From: an uncultured Sunxiuqinia sp.
Lineage (GTDB): Bacteria; Bacteroidota; Bacteroidia; Bacteroidales; Prolixibacteraceae
Direction: 5' to 3'
Assembly: GCF_947495665.1 (NCBI RefSeq)
Contig: NZ_CANLZV010000005.1
Coordinates: forward strand, 62,001-126,000
Length of the DNA: 64,000 nt
The translations under genes and the position numbers were made by a program. Shown piece by piece: positions 26,437-36,604 of this stretch. The notes beneath the pieces were generated by a model, which was not told the origin of the DNA, ran no database searches, and saw only the letters and a program-made list of their open reading frames with translations. Each line of letters begins with the position of its first letter. The first letter of the stretch is position 1.

Positions 26437-26457
26437 ATCCTGAAACGAGCTCAGGAT
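26437..26457. repeat. Palindromic repeat ATCCTGA-N7-TCAGGAT
   Basis: Perfect 7-bp arms around AACGAGC, in the gap between metH and the small membrane protein gene. It is the third copy of the element that heads the 114-bp repeats; both arms changed together relative to those copies, keeping the pairing. Confidence 0.7.
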
Positions 26458-26474
26458 GACGAACTTTTGGTATT

Positions 26475-29400
26475 TTAAATTCCTTTATAGTTCAGGTTAA
26501 CGGGTAAAAACTGCTCCACCACATCCACCGGAACGCCTTTACGATTGGCGTAATCTTCCACCTGGTCCTTGCCAATTTTCTCCAGGCTGAAGTAGCGGGA
26601 TTCGGGATGGGCGAAAAACTGTCCGCACACCGCTGCTGTTGGGTACATGGCATAGTGTTCCGACAAGGTGATGCCGATCTTCTCGGCTCCAAGGATGTTG
26701 AACAGGTTCTCCTTTTCGTGGTGCTCCGGACAAGCCGGGTAGCCCATGGCCGGACGGATTCCCTGGTATTTCACCTTCAGGATATCGTCCCACGAAAGCT
26801 TCTCATCCGGGGCGTATGCCCAATATTCCTGACGCACTTTTTCGTGCAGCAGCTCGGCAAAGGCCTCCGCCAGCCGATCGGCCAGTGCTTCCAGCATAAT
26901 GGCCTTGTAATCGTCGTGATCGGCCTTGTATTCAGCCATCCACTTTTCAATGCCAATACCCGCCGTTACGGCAAAAGCGCCACAGTAGTCGGTTTGATCA
27001 ATTTCCTTGGGAGCTACAAAATCCGACAAGCAGAAATTAGGCGAACCTTCGCGCTTCTTCTCCTGCTGACGCAGGTGGTAAAAACGGCCCAGTTCCTTGC
27101 TGCGCGCTTCATCTTCAAACAACACAATGTCGTCGCCCTCGGTATGCGCCGGCCAAATGGCATAAATACCATTCGCCTGAAGCATCTTCTTCTCAATGAT
27201 TTCATCGAGCATGATCTGGGCATCTTCATACACCTTGCGGGCTTGTTCGCCCTGGCGTTCGTCTTCCAAAATTTCCGGGAACCGGCCACGCAACTCCCAC
27301 ACAAAGAAGAAGAAATTCCAGTCGATGTACTTGCGCAGTTCTTCAATCGGGAAGTCGATCAGCTCGAAAACCCCGGTTTGTCTGGGTTTGTAAATTTCAT
27401 TTTTACTCCAGTCAATCCGGAATTTATTGGCACGGGCTTGCTCCAAAGTCAGGTATTCCTTTTTCTTCTTCTGCCCGTGGAACTCACGAATTTTAGCATA
27501 TTCATCTTTTACCGACTGAATATACTCCTGGTTGTTTGCCAACAGGTTGGCCACCACATTCACCGTGCGGCTGGCATCTTTTACATGCACCACCGGATGC
27601 GAATAATGGGGTTCTATTTTAACCGCGGTATGGATTTTAGACGTAGTTGCCCCACCGATCAACAATGGCAGGTGGAAGTTCTGACGTTCCATTTCAACGG
27701 CCACGCTGGCCATAATTTCCAGCGAAGGGGTAATCAAACCACTCAGGCCAATAATGTCAACCTGCTCCTTTTTGGCCACTTCCAATATTTTTTCCGTAGG
27801 CACCATCACGCCCAAGTCAATCACTTCATAGTTGTTACAGCCCAGCACCACGCCAACAATGTTTTTACCAATATCGTGAACGTCGCCCTTTACGGTAGCC
27901 ATCAGCACCTTTTTTTGGTTACTCTGCTGGTTCTTAAACTTCGCCTTGTCGGCCTCAATGTAAGGCAGCAGGAAAGCCACCGCCTTTTTCATTACCCGGG
28001 CCGATTTGATCACCTGGGGCAGGAACATCTTTCCGGAGCCAAACAGGTCACCCACCACATTCATTCCATCCATCAGCGGACCTTCAATGATGTTTAACGT
28101 GGGCTGATAGTGCGGCAAGGCCTCGGCCAAATCAATCTCCACATAGTCAGGCAATCCTTTCACCAAAGCATGCTCCAGTCGTTTTTCAAGCGGTAACTCA
28201 CGCCATGCATCTTTCCGCACAGCCTTGGCCGGATCTTCCTTCAGGTTTTGTGCAAAATCCAGCAAACGCTCTGTTGCATCGGGGCGACGGTTCATCACCA
28301 AATCTTCAATATATTCGAGCAAATCCTTCGGAATTTCATCGTAAATCTGTAGCATTCCCGGATTCACAATTCCCATGTCCAGCCCGGCTTTAATGGCATG
28401 AAACAGGAAGACCGAGTGAATGGCTTCGCGCACCAGGTTGTTTCCGCGGAAAGAGAACGACACGTTGCTCACCCCACCACTTGTTTTGGCATGCGGCAAG
28501 TTTTCCTTAATCCAGCGAATGGCATTGATGAAGTCCACCGCGTAATTGTTGTGCTCTTCCATCCCTGTCCCAATGGTCAGAATATTGGGGTCGAAAATGA
28601 TATCTTCGGGTGGGAAGTTGATTTTCTCAGTCAACAGTTTATAAGCCCGTTCACATATTTCAATGCGCCGCTGGTAGTTGTCGGCCTGGCCTTTTTCATC
28701 AAAAGCCATGACCACCACCGCAGCACCATAACGTTTAATCTTTTGCGCCTGCTCCAGGAATTGCTCCTCCCCTTCCTTCATGCTGATGGAGTTCACAATG
28801 GCCTTGCCCTGCAGACATTTCAGTCCGGCTTCAATCACTTCCCATTTCGAGGAGTCGACCATCACCGGCAACTTGGCAATATCAGGTTCGGCCATCAACA
28901 GGTTCAGGAACCGCACCATTTCCTTTTTAGCATCCAGCATGGCATCATCCAGGTTCACATCAATCACCTGGGCACCGTCTTCCACCTGGTCGCGGGCAAC
29001 GGCCAGCGCTTCTTCGTATTTTTCTTCCCGAATCAGGCGGGCAAACTTGCGTGATCCCGACACATTACACCGTTCGCCAATATTTACAAAGTTGGTTTCG
29101 GGCGTGATGGTCACCGGCTCCAGTCCGCTGAATCGAGTTAATTCGTCATTCTTTTGTTTGATGTGCGGTTGAGCAGCCGCAGCTACTCCGGCAAATTTGC
29201 GGATATGGTCAGGTGTTGTTCCGCAGCACCCTCCAATGATGTTGACAAAATGGTTGTCCAGGAAATCCTTCACCTGGGTGGCCATTTCCTCCGGAGTTTC
29301 GTCGTACTCCCCAAACTGGTTCGGCAAACCGGCGTTGGGGTAGGCACTGATGAAGAAAGGGGCTTTTTTCGCCAGCTCTTCCAGGTACGGGCGCATATCT

Positions 29401-30152
29401 TTGGCTCCCAGCGAGCAGTTCAAACCAATACTCAGCAAATCGATGTGGCGCATGGAGTTCAAAAATGCCTCCACGGTTTGCCCCGATAAGGTTCGTCCAC
29501 TGGCGTCGGTAATCGTTCCGGAAACCATCACCGGCAAGCGTTGACCGCGTTTCTCCAGCTCTTCTTCAATGGCAAAAAGGGCAGCCTTGGCATTCAGGGT
29601 ATCGAAGATGGTTTCCACCAGCAACAGGTCCACGCCACCATCCAGCAGGCCTTCCAGCTGCTCCCGGTAGGCCTCTTTGATGCCATCAAACGACTCGGCC
29701 CGGTAGCCCGGGTCATTCACATCGGGCGACAGCGAAAGGGTCTTATTCGTTGGTCCCAATGCACCGGCAACATAACGCGGTTTCGACGGGTCCTTTTGCG
29801 TGTATTCATCGGCCACCTCGCGCGCCAGTTCGGCCGAGGCCTTGTTCATGGCATACACCCATTTTTCGGTGTGGTAATCAGCCTGTGAAATCCGGTTCGC
29901 ATTGAAGGTATTGGTTTCAATAATATCAGAACCCGCCTCCAGAAAGTCGGCATGGATGCCCCGAATAATATCCGGACGTGTAAGCGACAGAAAATCATTG
30001 TTTCCAAACAAATCATTCGTCATGGCCGCCATCTCCCCGTTGCGGAAATCATCCTCTGTCAGCTTGTGTTTCTGAATCATGGTTCCCATGGCTCCATCCA
30101 ACACCAGCACCCTGCTTTTTAACTCCTCGCGTATGTCGTTTTTTGTTATCAT
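26475..30152 (-). CDS. metH: Cobalamin-dependent methionine synthase
   Basis: Full-length 1225-aa enzyme (E. coli MetH is about 1227) that transfers methyl from 5-methyl-THF to homocysteine through methylcobalamin. Domains in order: homocysteine-binding barrel (1-330) with zinc-ligand Cys in GLNCSLG and GGCCGTT; pterin-binding barrel (about 350-610, [11 protein letters not shown]); helical cap and B12-binding domain with the cobalt-ligating His in DVHDIGKN (about 755); and SAM-binding reactivation domain (about 900-1225, ending at the VNLNYKG tail). Unlike some Bacteroidota and Thermotoga versions the reactivation domain is fused. It follows UPF0280 by 51 bp. Confidence 0.98.
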   Translation of the reverse strand: MITKNDIREELKSRVLVLDGAMGTMIQKHKLTEDDFRNGEMAAMTNDLFGNNDFLSLTRPDIIRGIHADFLEAGSDIIETNTFNANRISQADYHTEKWVYAMNKASAELAREVADEYTQKDPSKPRYVAGALGPTNKTLSLSPDVNDPGYRAESFDGIKEAYREQLEGLLDGGVDLLLVETIFDTLNAKAALFAIEEELEKRGQRLPVMVSGTITDASGRTLSGQTVEAFLNSMRHIDLLSIGLNCSLGAKDMRPYLEELAKKAPFFISAYPNAGLPNQFGEYDETPEEMATQVKDFLDNHFVNIIGGCCGTTPDHIRKFAGVAAAAQPHIKQKNDELTRFSGLEPVTITPETNFVNIGERCNVSGSRKFARLIREEKYEEALAVARDQVEDGAQVIDVNLDDAMLDAKKEMVRFLNLLMAEPDIAKLPVMVDSSKWEVIEAGLKCLQGKAIVNSISMKEGEEQFLEQAQKIKRYGAAVVVMAFDEKGQADNYQRRIEICERAYKLLTEKINFPPEDIIFDPNILTIGTGMEEHNNYAVDFINAIRWIKENLPHAKTSGGVSNVSFSFRGNNLVREAIHSVFLFHAIKAGLDMGIVNPGMLQIYDEIPKDLLEYIEDLVMNRRPDATERLLDFAQNLKEDPAKAVRKDAWRELPLEKRLEHALVKGLPDYVEIDLAEALPHYQPTLNIIEGPLMDGMNVVGDLFGSGKMFLPQVIKSARVMKKAVAFLLPYIEADKAKFKNQQSNQKKVLMATVKGDVHDIGKNIVGVVLGCNNYEVIDLGVMVPTEKILEVAKKEQVDIIGLSGLITPSLEIMASVAVEMERQNFHLPLLIGGATTSKIHTAVKIEPHYSHPVVHVKDASRTVNVVANLLANNQEYIQSVKDEYAKIREFHGQKKKKEYLTLEQARANKFRIDWSKNEIYKPRQTGVFELIDFPIEELRKYIDWNFFFFVWELRGRFPEILEDERQGEQARKVYEDAQIMLDEIIEKKMLQANGIYAIWPAHTEGDDIVLFEDEARSKELGRFYHLRQQEKKREGSPNFCLSDFVAPKEIDQTDYCGAFAVTAGIGIEKWMAEYKADHDDYKAIMLEALADRLAEAFAELLHEKVRQEYWAYAPDEKLSWDDILKVKYQGIRPAMGYPACPEHHEKENLFNILGAEKIGITLSEHYAMYPTAAVCGQFFAHPESRYFSLEKIGKDQVEDYANRKGVPVDVVEQFLPVNLNYKGI

Positions 30153-30203
30153 CCTCGTCTATTTTCGTGTCGGCTCATTGCCAATGTTCCCGACACTTTC
30201 GTT

Positions 30204-30953
30204 TCAACCTAATATATTTAATTCAAACTCCCCCCGAATACCGATCTGGTCATCGCAAATCAATACCGCCGAAATGATTTCCTCCATGCGTTCGGCCCGA
30301 TTCAGTACTTTTTCCACGTCAGCCGGTTTCTTGATCAGGTTCCCCAGGCCGGTAGCCAAAGCATCAGCCAGGGCGGTATCCTTGCAGGCAATCAGCACGG
30401 CATCGGCCTTGCCAAAACTGCGTGATGTGCCACTTGTTCCTGCGGAAGTGCATATCCCCAGTGGGGTTTGCGCAGCCTGAATTTCCAGTCCGGCCATGCC
30501 TGACAAAGGCGATTCGCCCGCAAAAATGGGTAGCACCAAGGGGCTCTGCAGCTTCAGAAAACAGTCACCATCGTTCTCAACAACCAACTCTTGAATTGAA
30601 AAGTTCTCCAAAAGGGCTTTTCCGACCTGCTCGCTAAACGTTCCCGACCAGGCAGCAGTAGGTCCTACGCCGGCTTTTTCGGCCGCAGCCGCCATTTGCT
30701 GAACCGCCTGCGGGGCGTTTTCGCTCACCTGGCACGGCTTCAGGCTTTTTTTAAAAAAGGGCTCTTCAGCCATATACTGTTCCAGCGCGTCAGCCAGGCT
30801 TTTTACGGTTTCAAGGGCCAGAGTTTCCATCTCTTCCTTGTACGAATCCGCATTCATTCCGATCCATAAATCGGACTCCTTGTAGGTAACTACAAACGAT
30901 TGAAAACGTTCTTTGGAAAAGCTGTCGCGGTATGTTTTGGGTTTAAATAACAT
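30204..30953 (-). CDS. UPF0280 family protein (ApbE-like fold)
   Basis: A 249-aa protein without signal peptide, matching the UPF0280 family, distant cytoplasmic relatives of ApbE. The family-typical stretch is near the C-terminal half: GTSGTSRSFGKADAVLIACK followed by ALADALATGLGN, comparable to the ADALAT motif of ApbE. A central GPTAAWSGTFSEQVGKALL segment is also present. Its activity is unknown to me. It is the first gene after a SAM riboswitch and precedes metH, metF and a small membrane protein, so a role tied to methionine, corrinoid or flavin chemistry is a reasonable inference. Start ATG at 30953. Confidence 0.85.
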   Translation of the reverse strand: MLFKPKTYRDSFSKERFQSFVVTYKESDLWIGMNADSYKEEMETLALETVKSLADALEQYMAEEPFFKKSLKPCQVSENAPQAVQQMAAAAEKAGVGPTAAWSGTFSEQVGKALLENFSIQELVVENDGDCFLKLQSPLVLPIFAGESPLSGMAGLEIQAAQTPLGICTSAGTSGTSRSFGKADAVLIACKDTALADALATGLGNLIKKPADVEKVLNRAERMEEIISAVLICDDQIGIRGEFELNILG

Positions 30954-31049
30954 CGTTCTTATAAGCTATTGAGTTCCTGTTTCAAAGCCTGAGGTTCGAA
31001 TTCACGAAAAACTCATTTGTTTTGACTGAAATGGTCCGAATAATGGAAA

Positions 31050-31075
31050 AAAGATCGTGCGCCGATTAGCGCATG
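31050..31075 (-). terminator. Possible expression-platform hairpin of the SAM riboswitch
   Basis: On the minus strand TGCGC-TAATCG-GCGCA forms a 5-bp stem followed, after five bases, by six T. It lies about 80 nt downstream of the aptamer and could act as the regulated terminator. The short stem and offset T run make this tentative. Confidence 0.4.
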
Positions 31076-31152
31076 CAGCAGTTTGCAAAATGCATACAGC
31101 TCAGCAGAAAAAGAGAATTGGCTTGTTTCTTCACTCGTTTCATTTTTTAAGA

Positions 31153-31260
31153 TCAATTATAATTCCGTTTCCGGCCGGGTTTTGGCACCGTTTCCATTGT
31201 TGAACAGAGGGTTGCCAGAGTTTCCAGGAGCCCGCTCTCTCCACTCTTCCTTATAACCAA
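31153..31260 (-). ncRNA. SAM riboswitch (S-box clan)
   Basis: RNA from the minus strand shows the S-box landmarks in order: TTATAAGGAAGAGTGGAGAGA, a P2 hairpin region, CTCTGGCAACC, then GGTGCCAAAACCCGG. P1 can form between TTGGTTATAA and TTATAATTGA (10 pairs including G-T), P3 between CTGTT and AACGG, and the CGGG of loop 2 can pair with CCCG after P3 as the pseudoknot. It sits about 200 nt before UPF0280-metH-metF. High SAM would be expected to turn the operon off. SAM-I versus SAM-I/IV subtype is not resolved. Confidence 0.83.
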
Positions 31261-31454
31261 GAATTCCCAAACGATGGGAACATTTGATAATTTCATGCAA
31301 ATGTAGTGTGTAAACTGATAATTATCAAGAAATGGACGGGTTAAGCTTTAAAATAAAAGGAATGGTAACCTTCGCCGGAATAAAAATGGAAAGGGTGATG
31401 ATTTAATTTTTTCCGGCTTCCTTTCGTCATCGAAAATCAGCTACTTTTGTGGTC

Positions 31455-32507
31455 ATGATTATTGAAATCAGCATCCACGATTTTTATTGCCAGCAACATC
31501 GCCTGCCTTTAATTGATGTACGTTCACCGGGAGAATATGAAAAAGGACACCTTCCGGGTGCAACCAATATTGCCCTATTTTCCAATGAGGAGCGGGCGCA
31601 GGTAGGCACCGTTTACGTTCAGCAATCGCGCGACGAAGCCGTTGAGCTGGGCTATCGGTTTGTTACACCGAAGCTGGATTGGTTTATCAGCGAAAGCCGG
31701 AAAGTAGCCGGAAATTCCCCGGTTGCCGTACACTGTTGGCGCGGAGGAATGCGCAGTCATGCCTTTGCCGAACACTTGCACGAAAACGGCTTTGATGAGG
31801 TTTATGTAATTACCGGTGGCTATAAAGCCTATCGGAATTATGTGCTTGACTTTTTTGCTCAGCCACTCCAGCTGCGCATTCTGGGCGGCTTTACAGGTAG
31901 TGGCAAAACCCTGCTTCTGAAAAACCTGCAGCAACAAGGGCAGCAAGTCGTCGACCTGGAAGGGCTGGCCCACCACAAAGGCTCTGCTTTTGGAGCAATC
32001 GGCGAAAGTCCGCAGCCCACCGTAGAGCAATTCGAAAACAACTTGTTTGAAGCCTTTCGGCAGCTCAACCTGCAGCAGCCAATTTGGCTGGAGGATGAAA
32101 GCCACAGCATTGGAAAGGTAAAAATTCCCATCCCGCTGTTCCGGCAAATGCGTCAGCAAATGGTTTACTTCATTCAACTCAGCAAAGAACAGCGGGCCCG
32201 GCATCTGGTTGGTCAATACACCGTTTGCGAAACGCCCGAGCTGGCTTACGCCATCAATGGGATTGCCAAGCGGCTTGGCGGGCAAAATGTAAAACTGGCC
32301 CACGAATACCTGGCCCAACAAAAATTTTACGAGGTGGCGCTTTTGGCCCTTCAGTATTACGATAAAGCCTACCTGAGAGGAGTACAGAACCGCAACCCGG
32401 AATTGGTTTGCATGGTTCCACTTCCCGACATGAACCACGAAAATAATGCAAAAACACTGATCACTTTAGTCGAAAAATATGAACGAAATAAAACTCACAC
32501 AGTATAG
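31455..32507 (+). CDS. mnmH: tRNA 2-selenouridine synthase
   Basis: SelU/YbbB enzyme of 350 aa that replaces sulfur by selenium at the wobble 2-thiouridine of tRNAs for Lys, Glu and Gln, using selenophosphate. The N-terminal rhodanese domain (1-125) has the catalytic Cys94 in CWRGGMRS; the C-terminal P-loop domain has Walker A GFTGSGKT near residue 140. The ATG at 31455 is chosen; a GTG two codons earlier is also possible. Its last 29 bases overlap selD, giving coupled translation of the selenophosphate supplier and user. Confidence 0.96.
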   Translation: MIIEISIHDFYCQQHRLPLIDVRSPGEYEKGHLPGATNIALFSNEERAQVGTVYVQQSRDEAVELGYRFVTPKLDWFISESRKVAGNSPVAVHCWRGGMRSHAFAEHLHENGFDEVYVITGGYKAYRNYVLDFFAQPLQLRILGGFTGSGKTLLLKNLQQQGQQVVDLEGLAHHKGSAFGAIGESPQPTVEQFENNLFEAFRQLNLQQPIWLEDESHSIGKVKIPIPLFRQMRQQMVYFIQLSKEQRARHLVGQYTVCETPELAYAINGIAKRLGGQNVKLAHEYLAQQKFYEVALLALQYYDKAYLRGVQNRNPELVCMVPLPDMNHENNAKTLITLVEKYERNKTHTV

Positions 32508-33510
32508 TCACGGCGCCGGTTGTGGCTGCAAAATATCACCCAAAGTTCTCAGCTCCATTCTTCAAACCAATCTGGCACCTTTTAACTCGCCCAACTTGTT
32601 GGTAGGAAACGACAGCCGCGATGATGCCGCGGTTTACGACATGCAGGACGGAACAGCCATCATCAGCACAACCGACTTTTTCATGCCCATTGTTGATGAT
32701 CCGTTCACCTTTGGGAAAATTGCAGCAGCCAATGCCATCAGCGATGTATATGCCATGGGCGGCAAACCCCTGCTGGCCATTGCTATTTTGGGCTGGCCCA
32801 TCGATAAACTGGCCCCCGAAGTGGCCCAAAAAGTGCTGGAAGGCGGACGTGAGACCTGTCAGGAGGCAGGCATTCCGCTGGCAGGCGGACACAGCATCGA
32901 CAGTCCTGAGCCTATTTTTGGCTTGGCCGTTACCGGCCAGGTGGCTATGGACCAACTGAAACGAAACGACACGGCGACCCAAGGCTGCCAACTGTTGCTC
33001 ACCAAACCCCTCGGTGTAGGTGTGTTATCCACAGCACAAAAGAAAGGAAAGTTAAAAGCAGAGCACCAACACCTGGCTCCAAATTCCATGATGCAACTCA
33101 ACAAGGTAGGCTTTGAACTGGCCGCTGTGCCGGGCATCAAGGCAATGACTGACGTCACAGGCTTTGGGCTGCTGGGCCATTTAACCGAGCTGTGCGAGGG
33201 AAGCCAGCTTTCGGCCGAAATTGAACTGGACAAAATTCCACGTTTTGCAGAAGTAGCCGAATACATTGAATTAGGCTGTATTCCCGGCGGTACACACCGA
33301 AACTGGGACAGCTATGGAAGTAAGGTGAAACTGAAAAATGAGTCGGACAAACTGTTGCTGTGCGATGCACAAACCAGTGGCGGATTACTGGTCGCTGTTG
33401 AACCGGATGCCCTGCCACAGGTGCAGGAAATTCTGAAAAAACACAACATTACAGCCGAACCATTTGGACAACTGGTCGCTCCGCAGAACGATCTGATCCG
33501 GGTAGTTTAA
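32479..33510 (+). CDS. selD: Selenide, water dikinase
   Basis: Selenophosphate synthetase, 343 aa, which makes selenophosphate from selenide and ATP. The glycine-rich active-site segment [14 protein letters not shown] carries Cys15, equivalent to catalytic Cys17 of E. coli, so this is a Cys rather than selenocysteine form. Metal/ATP residues are visible in [10 protein letters not shown] and [12 protein letters not shown]. It overlaps mnmH. No selA, selB or tRNA-Sec is in this window, so the local link is to tRNA selenation. Confidence 0.97.
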   Translation: MNEIKLTQYSHGAGCGCKISPKVLSSILQTNLAPFNSPNLLVGNDSRDDAAVYDMQDGTAIISTTDFFMPIVDDPFTFGKIAAANAISDVYAMGGKPLLAIAILGWPIDKLAPEVAQKVLEGGRETCQEAGIPLAGGHSIDSPEPIFGLAVTGQVAMDQLKRNDTATQGCQLLLTKPLGVGVLSTAQKKGKLKAEHQHLAPNSMMQLNKVGFELAAVPGIKAMTDVTGFGLLGHLTELCEGSQLSAEIELDKIPRFAEVAEYIELGCIPGGTHRNWDSYGSKVKLKNESDKLLLCDAQTSGGLLVAVEPDALPQVQEILKKHNITAEPFGQLVAPQNDLIRVV

Positions 33511-33527
33511 AGGCCCAAAAGCATTTA

Positions 33528-33562
33528 AAGGGATCCGGTCTTCCCCACAGACCGGATCCTTC
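33528..33562. terminator. Bidirectional terminator between selD and the radical SAM gene
   Basis: GGATCCGGTC and GACCGGATCC form a 10-bp stem around a 9-nt loop, with A-rich and T-containing flanks. It lies in the 54-bp gap between convergent genes and can serve both. Confidence 0.8.
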
Positions 33563-33564
33563 AA

Positions 33565-34971
33565 TTAATGGTATTCGCCCAGTCCTTCCGGGATAAATTC
33601 GTGAGTCATGATTTCCTGAATCGCCTTCGAGTCAGCTTCCTGGTAACTCAGCTGACCATCCAGCAATTGCTCCAAAAGCTGAAGCATTTCAACATTGAGT
33701 TCAATAGGCAAAATAGCGGCCCCCCGTTCGATCACCACCTGGCACTCCTCATTCAAGGGAATCGGATCAAACTCATTGATGCCCGTTTCCTGCGGGAAGA
33801 TATGACTGACGTGGTACTCCAGAAACATAGGCAGAGCCAGTTGCTTTATTTCGTCCAAAATGTAGTGGTGAAAACTCAACTCCCGTTTTTGCGGATAATA
33901 AAAAGCCAACTGCTGCTCAATCAGTGAATCCAGCTCAGCCAAAACAACGGCTTCCTGCTCAACGGGAAGCTTCACAAACAAGCGACGGATAAAGCCGTTT
34001 TCGGTGACTCGCTCCCAGGGTTTAACCACCTGTGGCGCATGTTTCATGCGATTAGCCGATTTCTGATGCCGGTTCTTATAAACAAACGAACAGTAATTGA
34101 TGGGCAAATCAATGCCTTCATCCAAAGTAAATTGAATCAGGCGCAAAGCAGTCAGTTCAGATTCAATGACCGTCACCTTTTCGCCATGCGAATACGTATA
34201 ATCGTGCTCAATCAGCTGATTGAAATTGTAGGGAGTAAGCCGCATCTGGTGAAAATTCAGGTGATTGACACCCAACTGATGCAACTCCCGGATTTTCTCC
34301 TTCAGCAATTCTTCTTCCTGCGGCACGGCCGGAATTTCCACCGTTACCACCGGGATCTGACCAACAGCCAACTGAATTTTATCGGTTTTGTATTCCGTAG
34401 CACCAATGTCAAAGCGCATTTCATTCAGACCTGCCTGCTTTAAAGCGGCAACCTTTTCCTCGGTTAGCAAAATGCCATTGGTATATAACCAAACATACAC
34501 TTCGTCGCCAAAAGCCTCTTTTACCACTTGCACAAAAGCCAGGCTTTTCTCGAACGAAACCAGCGGCTCACCCCCCGAAATACTGACTCCTTTAAACCCA
34601 AACCGACGGATGTAGTCCACATAGTTTTGCGGATCATCAAACGTCAGCGTATTGGTCTGCGGCTTGCCCAGATCGGTTTGCTGTGTGGGACAATAAAAAC
34701 ATTTCCCGTTGCACAGGTTATTGATAAAAAGACAGGACCACTGCCCCTCTCCACAAAGCTGACATCCTTTTGAAAGTTTTGTCACATCCACTTTGCTGTT
34801 ATGAAATCCCCACTTGATCCTGCTTTCAATGGCCGACAAAATGGCTTGTCGTTCCTGCATAGCAGTCGCTGCTTCTTCCGGTGAAGGGAATTTCAAATAG
34901 TTGTATTTCACCTGGTACTCCTCCTGATTCCTCAGCAGGTGCCGCTCTTTTAAAGGTGTTAACCTATTCAT
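33565..34971 (-). CDS. Radical SAM protein of unknown function
   Basis: A 468-aa cytoplasmic radical SAM enzyme. The [4Fe-4S] site is CNGKCFYC (Cx3Cx2C, about residues 88-95), followed by the SAM-binding GGEP motif (VSISGGEPLVS). Two further Cys pairs just upstream (GCQLCGEGQWSC, about 69-80) could ligate an auxiliary cluster. The C-terminal 250 residues have no recognised motif. It faces selD convergently, so there is no operon link to selenium metabolism. Substrate unknown; pathway assignment is not justified from sequence alone. Confidence 0.87.
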   Translation of the reverse strand: MNRLTPLKERHLLRNQEEYQVKYNYLKFPSPEEAATAMQERQAILSAIESRIKWGFHNSKVDVTKLSKGCQLCGEGQWSCLFINNLCNGKCFYCPTQQTDLGKPQTNTLTFDDPQNYVDYIRRFGFKGVSISGGEPLVSFEKSLAFVQVVKEAFGDEVYVWLYTNGILLTEEKVAALKQAGLNEMRFDIGATEYKTDKIQLAVGQIPVVTVEIPAVPQEEELLKEKIRELHQLGVNHLNFHQMRLTPYNFNQLIEHDYTYSHGEKVTVIESELTALRLIQFTLDEGIDLPINYCSFVYKNRHQKSANRMKHAPQVVKPWERVTENGFIRRLFVKLPVEQEAVVLAELDSLIEQQLAFYYPQKRELSFHHYILDEIKQLALPMFLEYHVSHIFPQETGINEFDPIPLNEECQVVIERGAAILPIELNVEMLQLLEQLLDGQLSYQEADSKAIQEIMTHEFIPEGLGEYH

Positions 34972-35112
34972 TCAAAACATCAAATAACTGGCCGTAAATA
35001 TAGTTCCATTTTGATTTCAAAAAACAGCTTTATTCATTTTTATGGTTCTTTTGAAAACCAAACAAATGAAGCTCTGGATTGTCTGAATTAACAGGACCAA
35101 AACACACTGATT

Positions 35113-36513
35113 ATGAATTTCAGAATGGAAAAGGACAGCTTGGGTGAAGTTAAAGTGCCTGCTGAACGCTATTGGGGTGCACAAACCCAGCGTTCTATCG
35201 AAAATTTCAAGATCGGGGCAGCAGCCAGTATGCCATTGGAAGTGATTCATGCCTTTGGTTACCTGAAAAAAGCAGCCGCCCAAACGAACGAAAAAGCAGG
35301 TGTATTGCCCAAAACCAAAAGTGAACTGATCCAGCGGGTTTGTGACGAAATTATCGCCGGAAAACTGGATGCCGAATTTCCACTGGTGATCTGGCAAACC
35401 GGTTCAGGAACACAAACCAACATGAATGTCAATGAGGTGATTTCAAACCGGGCACATGTGCTGGCTGGAAACCAACTGGGGATTGGAGAATCTCCAATTC
35501 ACCCCAATGATGATGCCAACAGATCACAATCATCCAACGACACCTTTCCAACCGCCATGCACTTGGCCGCCTATAAAACACTGGTCGAACATACCATTCC
35601 ACAGGTGGAACTGCTGCGTGACGCGCTGGAAACCAAATCCGAAGCCATGAAGGACGTGATCAAAATTGGTCGTACCCACTGGATGGATGCCACTCCGCTC
35701 ACTTTGGGGCAGGAATTCTCCGGCTACGTTTCGCAACTCAATCATGGGTTGAAAGCCCTTAGAAACACGCTTTCCCACTTATCGGAACTGGCTTTGGGAG
35801 GAACGGCAGTTGGAACCGGCCTCAATACGCCTGAGGGCTATGCCGAAGAAGTAGCCCAGGCCATTGCCACACTCACCGGCCTGCCATTTGTAACGGCTGA
35901 AAATAAGTTCGAATCATTAGCAGCCCACGACGCGTTGGTGGAATCGCATGGCGCTTTGAAACAACTGGGCGTCAGCTTGATGAAAATTGCAAATGACATC
36001 CGTTTACTGGCCTCAGGGCCCCGGGCCGGCATTGGCGAAATTACCATCCCGGCCAACGAGCCTGGCTCCTCCATCATGCCCGGAAAGGTCAACCCGACCC
36101 AGGTGGAAGCACTCACCATGGTTTGTGCTCAGGTAATGGGCAACGACACCACCATTTCCATAGCCGGATCGAACGGACAGTTTGAGCTGAATGTTTTCAA
36201 ACCGGTTATGATCCACGCCTTCCTACAGTCGGCCAATCTACTGGGCGATGCTTGTAAGTCGTTTACCCAGCACTGCGTTGTTGGTATTCAACCCAATCAG
36301 GCTCGGATTGATACCCACCTCAGCAATTCCTTGATGCTGGTAACGGCACTTAATCCCTACCTTGGCTATGAAAATGCAGCTAAAATTGCCCAAAAAGCAC
36401 ACGCAGAAAATACCAGTTTGAAAGAAGCGGCCATTAAGCTGAAGCTTCTAACGGCTGAGCAGTATGATGCATGGGTTGATCCGGCAAAAATGACTGGACA
36501 ACAAACCAGTTGA
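35113..36513 (+). CDS. fumC: Class II fumarate hydratase
   Basis: TCA-cycle enzyme of 466 aa that interconverts fumarate and L-malate without an iron-sulfur cluster. Family landmarks: [12 protein letters not shown] near the N terminus, [10 protein letters not shown] (about 97-106), [22 protein letters not shown] and the signature loop [11 protein letters not shown] (about 318-328). The start at 35113 resembles that of E. coli FumC; an internal ATG four codons later is possible. It stands as a single gene between the radical SAM gene, divergent, and cysS. Confidence 0.97.
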   Translation: MNFRMEKDSLGEVKVPAERYWGAQTQRSIENFKIGAAASMPLEVIHAFGYLKKAAAQTNEKAGVLPKTKSELIQRVCDEIIAGKLDAEFPLVIWQTGSGTQTNMNVNEVISNRAHVLAGNQLGIGESPIHPNDDANRSQSSNDTFPTAMHLAAYKTLVEHTIPQVELLRDALETKSEAMKDVIKIGRTHWMDATPLTLGQEFSGYVSQLNHGLKALRNTLSHLSELALGGTAVGTGLNTPEGYAEEVAQAIATLTGLPFVTAENKFESLAAHDALVESHGALKQLGVSLMKIANDIRLLASGPRAGIGEITIPANEPGSSIMPGKVNPTQVEALTMVCAQVMGNDTTISIAGSNGQFELNVFKPVMIHAFLQSANLLGDACKSFTQHCVVGIQPNQARIDTHLSNSLMLVTALNPYLGYENAAKIAQKAHAENTSLKEAAIKLKLLTAEQYDAWVDPAKMTGQQTS

Positions 36514-36604
36514 TTCGCCCAATTTAGATTCGGGGTGACTCTCACCGGCTCATTTAGCCACAGTTGAGTTAAAATTTTTAACTTTGCAAAAATTTCTCGA
36601 ATCC

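Larger units (their letters stand above)
30954..31454. other. Regulatory intergenic region between the met operon and mnmH
   Basis: No coding sequence seen. It holds the SAM riboswitch (31153-31260, minus strand), a possible expression-platform hairpin (about 31050-31075), and on the right the divergent promoter region of mnmH. Confidence 0.75.

Noticed and set aside
26607-28097. Long plus-strand ORF (496 codons) opposite metH
   Set aside because: It is fully antisense to the catalytically complete metH; its translation shows no domain and only the composition expected of the reverse complement.
31575-32438. Minus-strand ORF of 287 codons opposite mnmH
   Set aside because: It lies entirely inside mnmH, which has intact rhodanese and P-loop motifs. 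The antisense translation has no recognisable features.
32515-32540. Possible selenocysteine in SelD
   Set aside because: The active-site codon encodes Cys (HGAGCGCK); there is no in-frame TGA.
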